Origin: Paenibacillus sp. JZ16
Lineage (GTDB): Bacteria > Bacillota > Bacilli > Paenibacillales > Paenibacillaceae
Direction of reading: 5' to 3'
Length of the DNA stretch: 64,000 nt
NCBI RefSeq assembly: GCF_015326965.1
Contig: NZ_CP017659.1
Span: forward strand, 6,204,001-6,268,000
Position numbers and translations under genes: made by a program
Part shown: positions 57,670 to 64,000 of the stretch, piece by piece
Layout: each line of letters begins with the position of its first letter
How positions within the stretch are numbered: the stretch's first letter is position 1
Notes under the pieces: model-generated
Databases searched by the model: none
Told to the model about the DNA's origin: nothing
What the model saw: the letters and a program-made list of their open reading frames with translations, nothing else

Positions 57670-58323
57670 ATGAGCATTCCAATAAAGCCCTTTAAATCGC
57701 AATTTTCAAAATTCGATTATTTTATTATTGGCTTGACGTATGTGTTTTTTCCATTAGCGTTGATCATTGCTGGATTTCGTATTTTGCCTACACAACAACA
57801 TCACAGTTACAGGGGCAGAAATGCAAGGCTGATGGGATGGGTATTGTTCGGTTCGTACATTATGACTTCTGTGATCTTTTTACTGGCGAGCGAAACCAGT
57901 GAGGAGTTCTTAAACGACAATTTAGCAATGGCATTGTGCCTATTAGTCCCTGGCCTGCTGCTGCTTGTCGCTGCTGACCTGGCAGACAAGAAATTCCGAA
58001 AGCTGTTGAGAATTTATGCAGAGGCCGTCTTGCAGCGGCGTCTGATTTACATCGATCATATTGCGATTGCAGCGAATCAAACTCCATCCCATGTGGTCCG
58101 TGATTTGAACTATATGATCAAGGAGCGGATGCTCCCTTACGGGAAGATTGAGAATGGTGTGCTGATGATCACTTCACTGCATAGAGAGTCAGTAAAGTCA
58201 GCCGAGATTCAGCAGGATATTGGATCGAAGTCTGTGGAATGTTCAGGCTGTGGTGCAAGAACCGTGATTTCACACCAAGAGGAAAAAGAGTGCGAGTACT
58301 GCGGCACGATCATTGTTGCTTAG
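57670..58323 (+). CDS. Membrane protein with winged-helix-like middle and C-terminal zinc ribbon, paralogue 2
   Basis: 217 residues, colinear with the previous gene. Three membrane helices start near FDYFIIGLTYVFFPLALII, with the winged-helix-like part LIYIDHIAIAANQTPSHVVR ... YGKIENGVLMI. The linker is shorter by about 30 residues, and the ribbon is CSGCGARTVI...ECEYCGTIIVA. The coding sequence is more AT-rich than its neighbour, so the two are not a recent duplication. GAGGAGAT precedes the ATG, 43 bp after paralogue 1. It ends the four-gene unit at a strong terminator. Confidence 0.75.
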   Translation: MSIPIKPFKSQFSKFDYFIIGLTYVFFPLALIIAGFRILPTQQHHSYRGRNARLMGWVLFGSYIMTSVIFLLASETSEEFLNDNLAMALCLLVPGLLLLVAADLADKKFRKLLRIYAEAVLQRRLIYIDHIAIAANQTPSHVVRDLNYMIKERMLPYGKIENGVLMITSLHRESVKSAEIQQDIGSKSVECSGCGARTVISHQEEKECEYCGTIIVA

Positions 58324-58359
58324 ATTTCACGCGGACCGTTGAACTCAAATGTTTTATCG

Positions 58360-58392
58360 GCAGTCTCCGCATACCGGAGACTGCTTTTTTTT
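58360..58392 (+). terminator. Terminator of the SPFH operon
   Basis: Perfect 10-bp stem GCAGTCTCCG/CGGAGACTGC followed by T8. Confidence 0.95.
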
Positions 58393-58512
58393 GCGCATCA
58401 TTTACAATTTTGACGTGAATATCGATGTGTTCCGGTTTGAATTGCGATATAGTATAGGCTATAGAGTTGACATATAAATATCGGGTTAACCAAAAAACTG
58501 GACACTTATGTA

Positions 58513-58541
58513 TTGCCCTTACATGGTATATCCAGTATAAT
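58513..58541 (+). promoter_or_regulatory. Sigma-A promoter of pheB-hom-thrCB-pheA
   Basis: TTGCCC (58513-58518), 17-bp spacer, TATAAT (58536-58541), 43 bp before the GTG of the ACT-domain gene. Confidence 0.7.
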
Positions 58542-58583
58542 GTCCACTATACGAATACAGTAGTCTTTGAGGAGAGGACGTTT

Positions 58584-59021
58584 GTGAAGGAACGCTACTA
58601 TTTGGTCCGGGAAGACATCCTTCCCGAGGCTGTGGTTAAGACGATGCAAGTAAAAAAATTGCTGGCATCGGGAGACGTTAGAACGGTTCATGAAGCCGTT
58701 GAACAGGTTGGGCTTAGCCGAAGCGCTTTTTATAAGTACAAGGATGGAATCCATCCCATCAATCAACTGGAACGTGATGAAATCGTAACGATTTCTATCG
58801 ATATGGAACATCGCTCGGGGATGCTATCCGAAGTGCTGGGGCTGGTAGCGGGTGAAGGCGGGAATGTGCTAACCATTCATCAGAGTATTCCGCTGCAGGG
58901 AATCGCCAATGTCGTGATTTCCGTCGAAGTTTCCCGGCTGAATGAGGAGCTGGATGACCTGCTTGACGGATTGAGGCGAATAGCTGGAGTAAGAAGAGTG
59001 CAGATGATAGGCCAAGGTTAA
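58584..59021 (+). CDS. pheB: PheB-like ACT domain protein
   Basis: The GTG of MKERYYLVREDILPEAV follows GAGGAGAGG and gives 145 residues; the longer upstream frame has no ribosome site. The N-terminal helix-turn-helix-like part (VHEAVEQVGLSRSAFYKYKD) is followed by an ACT domain (IVTISIDMEHRSGMLSEVLG). B. subtilis PheB has the same layout and sits between obg and pheA. A regulatory role in aromatic or aspartate-family synthesis is inferred; its ligand is unknown. Confidence 0.9.
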   Translation: MKERYYLVREDILPEAVVKTMQVKKLLASGDVRTVHEAVEQVGLSRSAFYKYKDGIHPINQLERDEIVTISIDMEHRSGMLSEVLGLVAGEGGNVLTIHQSIPLQGIANVVISVEVSRLNEELDDLLDGLRRIAGVRRVQMIGQG

Positions 59022-59076
59022 GTTATGACGAATTAAATAGATATCTATGTGATGGGATACAGGAGGTAATGTATTA

Positions 59077-60363
59077 ATGAAACCGGTCAAAGTAGGGCTT
59101 TTGGGATTAGGAACCGTAGGAACAGGGGTTGTCCGCATCGTAGAGGGACACCAGGAGGATTTGAGCAGCCAGGTCGGTTCGCCGATTACGATAGAACGTA
59201 TCGCTGTCAAACATTTGGAGAAGTACCGCAGTGTCAATGTGGATCAGAATAAACTGACGGAAGATCCATGGGCGGTCATCCGCGATCCCGAGATTGATGT
59301 CATCGTTGAAGTGATGGGCGGGATCGAGCAGACGAAAACCTATATTCTCGAAGCGCTTGAGCGCGGCAAGCATATCGTTACCGCGAATAAGGATCTGATG
59401 GCTCTCCACGGTGCCGAAATATTGGCCAAGGCGCAAGAGAAGCAGTGCGACGTGTTCTACGAGGCAAGTGTTGCTGGCGGTATTCCCATTATCCGCACGC
59501 TGATTGAAGGCTTCTCCTCGGATCGTATCATGAAAATTATGGGGATCGTGAACGGTACAACCAATTTCATTCTGAGCAAGATGAGTCAAGAAGGCGCATC
59601 GTATGAAGATGTCCTGGCCGAAGCTCAGGAACTGGGTTATGCAGAAGCTGACCCGACCTCCGATGTTGAAGGATTGGACGCGGCGCGCAAGATGGCGATT
59701 CTCGGCACACTTGGCTTCCGCACGAACGTCGAGCTCCAGGATGTAACCGTTAAGGGAATCTCGCAAGTGACCAAAGAAGATATCGCTTATGCGAAGCGTT
59801 TGGGTTATGAGATGAAACTTCTGGGTATCGCGGAGCGTCAGGACGATGAGTTCAGCATCACGGTTCAGCCTACGATGGTTCGGAAGGGACATCCTATCGC
59901 AGCCGTGAATGGGGTATTTAACGCGGTTTATGTATATGGAGAAGCTGTAGGCGAAACGATGTTTTACGGAGCCGGCGCTGGTGAGATGCCAACCGCTACA
60001 TCCGTTGTGGCAGACCTGGTTGCCGTTATCAAGAATCTGAAGCTCGGCGTCAACGGTCTCAAAGCCATCGTTCCTTACAAACCGAAGAAACTCAAAACCG
60101 ACGAGCAGATCATGTATAAGAACTTCATTTTGCTTCATGTCGACGATAAAGCAGGTGTACTTGCCCAAATTACCCAGGTGTTCGCTGAATATAACGTCAG
60201 CCTGGAATCCGTTGTCCAGCAGCCGAACGAGCATAATCCGGACGCAGAGATTATCATCGTCACCCACAATGCGAGCAAAGCCAATATGGATGAAGTGTTG
60301 AATCATTTTGAAGGCCTGGAAGTCATTCGCCGGATTAAAAGTGTTTACCGTGTTGAAGGATAA
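59077..60363 (+). CDS. hom: Homoserine dehydrogenase
   Basis: Reduces aspartate semialdehyde to homoserine. In the 428 residues are the NAD(P) motif GLLGLGTVGTGVVRIV, the catalytic-region GIVNGTTNFILSKM and ADPTSDVEGLDAARKM, and a C-terminal ACT domain (LLHVDDKAGVLAQITQVFAE) that gives threonine feedback. AGGAGGTAAT precedes the ATG. It is the first of hom-thrC-thrB. Confidence 0.97.
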   Translation: MKPVKVGLLGLGTVGTGVVRIVEGHQEDLSSQVGSPITIERIAVKHLEKYRSVNVDQNKLTEDPWAVIRDPEIDVIVEVMGGIEQTKTYILEALERGKHIVTANKDLMALHGAEILAKAQEKQCDVFYEASVAGGIPIIRTLIEGFSSDRIMKIMGIVNGTTNFILSKMSQEGASYEDVLAEAQELGYAEADPTSDVEGLDAARKMAILGTLGFRTNVELQDVTVKGISQVTKEDIAYAKRLGYEMKLLGIAERQDDEFSITVQPTMVRKGHPIAAVNGVFNAVYVYGEAVGETMFYGAGAGEMPTATSVVADLVAVIKNLKLGVNGLKAIVPYKPKKLKTDEQIMYKNFILLHVDDKAGVLAQITQVFAEYNVSLESVVQQPNEHNPDAEIIIVTHNASKANMDEVLNHFEGLEVIRRIKSVYRVEG

Positions 60364-60367
60364 AGGA

Positions 60368-60396
60368 TTAGAACTCATTAAATAACCCTATATAAT
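60368..60396 (+). promoter_or_regulatory. Possible internal promoter before thrC
   Basis: TTAGAA (60368-60373), 17-bp spacer, TATAAT (60391-60396) in the 62-bp gap between hom and thrC. Confidence 0.4.
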
Positions 60397-60425
60397 TTTT
60401 TCTTAAGAAAAGGAGAACAAGAGAG

Positions 60426-61499
60426 ATGCCGTATGAAGGATTGCTTCAAACCTACAGAGAATATTTGCCGGTGAATGAGCGTACTCCGCTTCTAACGCTA
60501 AAGGAAGGGAACACCCCTCTGATCAAAGCTGTGAATTTATCCGAAGAGCTTGGAATTGATCTGCATTTCAAATTTGAAGGGCTGAATCCTACGGGTTCAT
60601 TCAAAGACCGCGGGATGGTGATGGCTGTAGCGAAAGCGATGGAAGAGGGAAGCCGCACCATCATGTGCGCTTCAACGGGCAATACGTCTGCAGCAGCTGC
60701 TGCTTATGCCGCTCGTGGCGGATTGAATTGTATCGTAATCATTCCGAACAACAATATTGCGCTGGGCAAGCTCGCCCAAGCGATGATTTACGGAGCGAAG
60801 GTCATTGCGATTGAAGGCAATTTTGACCGCGCGCTGGAAATTGTGCGTGAGATTACGGCGAAGCATCCGATTGCGCTTGTAAACTCCGTGAATCCTTATC
60901 GAATCGAAGGCCAGAAGACGGCTGCATTCGAAGTCGTTGACCAGTTAGGGAAAGCGCCGGACGTGCTGGCCATTCCGGTCGGCAACGCGGGGAACATCTC
61001 CGCTTACTGGAAAGGATTTAAAGAATACCATGCTGCGGGCAAATCGTCCTCTCTGCCAAGAATGCTTGGATTTGAAGCGGAAGGAGCGATGGCCATCGTG
61101 AAGGGAGAGCCTATTGCAAATCCGGAAACGGTAGCGACTGCCATCCGTATCGGGAACCCGGCCAGCTGGAAAACCGCGGTTGCGGCCGCTGAGGAATCCG
61201 GCGGACAGATTAACTATGTTACGGACGAAGAGATTTTGGACGCATACCGCAAAATCGCATCGCGTGAGGGCATTTTTGCCGAGCCAGGATCGGCTGCCTC
61301 CATCGCAGGCGTTTATAAAATGAAGCGCGAAGGATATTTTAAAGGTGGAGAGTCCGTAGTCTGTGTGCTGACAGGGCATGGGCTCAAGGATCCGAATATC
61401 GCCATTTCTACCGTGAACGCCGAACCGCTCGTCGTATCAGATACGGAATCAGCCGTAATGGATGCTATTGCTAAGCTTGAAGGAGCTGCACGGGTATGA
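60426..61499 (+). CDS. thrC: Threonine synthase
   Basis: PLP enzyme turning O-phosphohomoserine into threonine. 357 residues. The PLP lysine is in [12 protein letters not shown] and the phosphate loop in [19 protein letters not shown]. The glycine-rich [14 protein letters not shown] also fits. AAAAGGAG precedes the ATG. Its stop overlaps the thrB start (ATGA). Confidence 0.97.
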   Translation: MPYEGLLQTYREYLPVNERTPLLTLKEGNTPLIKAVNLSEELGIDLHFKFEGLNPTGSFKDRGMVMAVAKAMEEGSRTIMCASTGNTSAAAAAYAARGGLNCIVIIPNNNIALGKLAQAMIYGAKVIAIEGNFDRALEIVREITAKHPIALVNSVNPYRIEGQKTAAFEVVDQLGKAPDVLAIPVGNAGNISAYWKGFKEYHAAGKSSSLPRMLGFEAEGAMAIVKGEPIANPETVATAIRIGNPASWKTAVAAAEESGGQINYVTDEEILDAYRKIASREGIFAEPGSAASIAGVYKMKREGYFKGGESVVCVLTGHGLKDPNIAISTVNAEPLVVSDTESAVMDAIAKLEGAARV

Positions 61500-62464
61500 G
61501 TTTGTCCCAAGGTGTCCGGGTGAAGGTACCGGCCAGTACGGCTAATTTGGGACCTGGATTCGATACACTCGGCATGGCATTGTCTATGTATTCCTGGATC
61601 GAGATGAAGGCGTCGGAGCGGACCGTATTCCATCTTCATGGTGATGAGATGGGCGGTCTGCCGACCGATAAGAGCAACCTGATCTATAAGGTGGCTCAGA
61701 TGGTTTTTGAAGAGGCGGGACAGGCTGTTCCCGATCTTGAGATTTCCATGTATTCCGAAATTCCGCTTACCCGCGGTCTTGGCAGCAGTGCTTCGGCGAT
61801 TGTAGGGGCGCTGGCGGCTGCCAATGCGCTGATCGGTTCACCCCTGCCGGATTCCAAGCTTTTTGATATGGCGACGAATCTTGAGAAGCACCCGGATAAT
61901 GTAGGAGCTTCATTATTTGGAGGGATTATTACGGCTGTATGGGACGGAGCTCATGCGGATTATATACGTATTGAACCTCCAGCAGACCTCGGAACGCTCG
62001 TTGTTATTCCCGATTTCGAATTGGCAACATCCAAAGCAAGAGAAGCGCTGCCCGCCCAGGTCAGTTTAGCGGATGCTGTGTATAATATTAGTCGGTCCTC
62101 CTTGATGACCGCGGCTCTTTCTGCAGGCAGACTGGACTTGATATCTGCCGCAATGCAAGACCGGATTCATCAGCCTTATCGGGTACCGCTTGTGCCAGGG
62201 ATGAGCAAAATTTTGGCCGAAGCGACAAGCCACGGAGCGCTGGGGATTGCGCTAAGCGGAGCGGGCCCGACGATGATTGCGTTGGTGGATCGGAACGATT
62301 CGCGGGTAGAAGAATTGAGCGCGTATTTAGTGCAGACGATGAAGGCGGAAGGAATTTCGGCTTCGTGCTACCCGTTGAATCCAGTTGCCGAAGGCGTCCA
62401 GCTCTTGGAAGATATAAACAACAGATCCTTTTTGGATATGATTAGAGGGGAAGTTACCGCATGA
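61496..62464 (+). CDS. thrB: Homoserine kinase
   Basis: GHMP-family kinase phosphorylating homoserine. 322 residues: [20 protein letters not shown], the ATP loop [20 protein letters not shown] (in part) and the C-terminal [14 protein letters not shown]. It overlaps thrC by 4 bp and pheA by 4 bp, so the three are translationally coupled. Confidence 0.97.
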   Translation: MSLSQGVRVKVPASTANLGPGFDTLGMALSMYSWIEMKASERTVFHLHGDEMGGLPTDKSNLIYKVAQMVFEEAGQAVPDLEISMYSEIPLTRGLGSSASAIVGALAAANALIGSPLPDSKLFDMATNLEKHPDNVGASLFGGIITAVWDGAHADYIRIEPPADLGTLVVIPDFELATSKAREALPAQVSLADAVYNISRSSLMTAALSAGRLDLISAAMQDRIHQPYRVPLVPGMSKILAEATSHGALGIALSGAGPTMIALVDRNDSRVEELSAYLVQTMKAEGISASCYPLNPVAEGVQLLEDINNRSFLDMIRGEVTA

Positions 62465-63348
62465 AAAAAATAGCCTTGTTGCCCTCAGGATCGGTATCTC
62501 ATGAAGCGATACTTTATCTCCTTAACGGTGAGCCGGTGGAATTTGTCCACCATAAACTGATCTCTGATGTATTTATGTCTACAGTAGAAGGAAAAAGCGA
62601 TTACAGCGTAATCCCGATTGAGAATACCATCGAAGGTTCCGTGAGCCTTCATATGGATTGGTTGGTCAATGAGGTGGATCTGCCGATGCAGGTGGAATGG
62701 GTCTATCCTTCCATTCAGAACCTGATCGGAAATGCTGCCGAGTTCCAGTCCAATGACGGTACGATGGATTACAGTAAAATCACAAAAATTTGGTCTCACC
62801 AAGTAGCAACGGCCCAGTGCCGTCAGTTCCTCGCGAAGGCCGCGCCACAGGCTGAGTTGGAGCAAGTAGGCAGCACCTCGGAAGGGGTTAAAATCGTAAA
62901 GGAAAATCCCGGCCAGGGATGGGCGGCGATCGGCACTACACTAGGCGCTGCCACTCACGGATTAAACGTGCTTGCCGAGCGTATTACCGACCATGATAAT
63001 AATTACACCCGGTTTGTTTTAATCGGACGCGAGCCGATTTTAGTCAACCGTTCGCCGGAGCATATCAAGACCAGCATTCTCGTGACCCTCCCAGAGGATG
63101 TGCCGGGAGCGCTGCATCAGGTGCTTTCGGCGTTTGCTTGGCGGCGCCTGAATCTGTCGCGGATTGAATCCCGTCCGACGAAGAAGAAGCTGGGTAATTA
63201 CTATTTTTACATCGATGTCATGGCTGCAGCAGATTCGGTTCTGTTGGTCGCCGCCATGGGAGAGATTGAAGCGCTGGGATGTGTGGTTCGTGTGCTGGGT
63301 ACTTATCCGGGCTATGCGTACGAGAGTGAGAAAATGGAGGTTAAGTAA
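62461..63348 (+). CDS. pheA: Prephenate dehydratase
   Basis: Converts prephenate to phenylpyruvate. 295 residues. The catalytic part shows YSVIPIENTIEGSVSLHMD, WSHQVATAQCRQFL and the Thr-containing TRFVLIGRE. The C-terminal ACT domain (VTLPEDVPGALHQVLSAFAW, with RIESRPTKK) binds phenylalanine for feedback. Its ATG overlaps the thrB stop. It links the threonine and phenylalanine branches in one transcript. Confidence 0.96.
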   Translation: MKKIALLPSGSVSHEAILYLLNGEPVEFVHHKLISDVFMSTVEGKSDYSVIPIENTIEGSVSLHMDWLVNEVDLPMQVEWVYPSIQNLIGNAAEFQSNDGTMDYSKITKIWSHQVATAQCRQFLAKAAPQAELEQVGSTSEGVKIVKENPGQGWAAIGTTLGAATHGLNVLAERITDHDNNYTRFVLIGREPILVNRSPEHIKTSILVTLPEDVPGALHQVLSAFAWRRLNLSRIESRPTKKKLGNYYFYIDVMAAADSVLLVAAMGEIEALGCVVRVLGTYPGYAYESEKMEVK

Positions 63349-64000
63349 ATGTCAGAGCAATGGATCTATCTGGATGGAGAATTCGTCACAAAAGAGAATG
63401 CAAAAGTATCCGTTTTTGATCATGGATTCCTGTACGGAGACGGCATATTCGAAGGGATTCGGATATATAACGGCAACATCTTTAAGTGCAAAGAACACTT
63501 GGATCGGCTGTACGATTCCGCCAAGTCCATCGATTTAGTCATCCCATTGGCATATGATGAGCTGCTGGAGGCTATGGCCGAGACGATTCGGCGCAACGAT
63601 ATGCGAAACGGGTACATCCGTATCGTAGTATCCCGAGGTGCAGGCAATCTGGGTCTGGACCCGCGTCGCTGCCCTAAACCAACGGTGTTGATCATTGTGG
63701 AACAGCTGGCGATATACTCCGAAGAAGCTTATCTTAACGGTTTGAAGGCCGTATCCGTAGCCCAGCGCCGCAACATTCCGGATGCGCTCAATCCGAAAAT
63801 CAAGTCTCTGAACTATTTGAACAACATTCTTGTGAAGATCCAATCCAACTTTGCGGGAGCGGATGAAGCGATCATGATGAACGCACAAGGATATGTGACG
63901 GAAGGCTCAGGTGACAATATTTTCATCGTGAAAAACGGCGTGGTCACCACGCCTCCGTGCTACCTTGGTGCGCTTGAAGGCATTACGCGCCAGGCGATTA
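63349..64000 (+). CDS. ilvE: Branched-chain amino acid aminotransferase, 3'-truncated by the window
   Basis: The ATG at 63349 starts MSEQWIYLDGEFVTKENAKV one base after the pheA stop, with GGAGGTTAAG before it. 217 codons are visible before the window ends. Class IV PLP transaminase motifs are FDHGFLYGDGIFEGIRIYN, RIVVSRGAGNLGLDP, the PLP lysine in NPKIKSLNYLNNIL and VTEGSGDNIFIV. It interconverts branched-chain amino acids with their 2-oxo acids. About 75-80 C-terminal residues are missing. D-amino acid transaminase is the alternative within the fold; the EGI-R-IYN and GLDPRRC parts favour IlvE. Confidence 0.93.
   Translation, partial: MSEQWIYLDGEFVTKENAKVSVFDHGFLYGDGIFEGIRIYNGNIFKCKEHLDRLYDSAKSIDLVIPLAYDELLEAMAETIRRNDMRNGYIRIVVSRGAGNLGLDPRRCPKPTVLIIVEQLAIYSEEAYLNGLKAVSVAQRRNIPDALNPKIKSLNYLNNILVKIQSNFAGADEAIMMNAQGYVTEGSGDNIFIVKNGVVTTPPCYLGALEGITRQAI

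Noticed and set aside
59107..60378. 423-codon open frame antisense to hom
   Set aside because: Shadow of a well-supported gene with the same codon phase; no independent signals.

Overview
The window is a chromosomal segment of an endospore-forming, low-to-moderate-GC Bacillota. Gene content and order point to Paenibacillus or a close relative. The evidence is a run of sporulation genes (spoVID, spoIIB, spoIVFA, spoIVFB, spo0B) inside a backbone whose order closely follows Bacillus subtilis (tig-clpX-lonB-lonA-ysxC, hemAXCDBL-spoVID-valS-folC, spoIIB-maf-radC-mreBCD-minCD-spoIVFAB-rplU-prp-rpmA-spo0B-obg-pheB-pheA). Further support comes from two T-box leaders and many intrinsic terminators. 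Genus assignment is inference; no 16S gene is present.

Region 1 (1-10.8 kb) is the accessory-looking part. It holds a truncated surface protein with a copper-amine-oxidase-type stalk domain, small membrane and GNAT proteins, an arginyl-tRNA synthetase behind an Arg T-box, a methyltransferase, an EamA transporter half, a YjaB-like acetyltransferase, and a 931-residue DEAH helicase with a membrane-spanning C-terminal part. Two identical tRNA-Arg(UCU) genes in opposite orientation bracket this block. Both are followed by unusual tail repeats that re-copy the tRNA 3' end, and the second locus adds a terminator to each copy.

Region 2 (11-24 kb) is proteostasis and housekeeping: a YsoA-like protein with no canonical start codon, trigger factor, ClpP, ClpX, IspG, LonB, LonA, YsxC, a conserved unknown, and SAM decarboxylase behind a structured leader.

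Region 3 (24-34 kb) is a tetrapyrrole operon (hemA, hemX, precorrin-2 dehydrogenase, hemC, a cobA-hemD fusion, hemB, hemL). It makes uroporphyrinogen III from glutamyl-tRNA and opens the siroheme branch. An RluA-type pseudouridine synthase and spoVID follow.

Region 4 (34-54.5 kb) runs from valS (Val T-box), folC and murC through spoIIB, maf, radC, mreBCD, minCD, spoIVFAB, an RNase G-type nuclease, and rplU-prp-rpmA to spo0B and obg. It covers cell shape, division-site choice, spore sigma-factor processing, ribosome assembly and phosphorelay functions.

Region 5 (54.7-58.4 kb) is a four-gene membrane cluster: a YdjI-type SPFH protein with five zinc-ribbon units, a four-helix membrane protein with a coiled-coil tail, and two tandem paralogous membrane proteins with zinc-ribbon tails. 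It is the best candidate here for a poorly described multi-protein system.

Region 6 (58.5-64 kb) is amino-acid biosynthesis: pheB-like ACT regulator, hom, thrC, thrB, pheA and a truncated ilvE. No CRISPR array, insertion sequence, prophage or rRNA gene was found.
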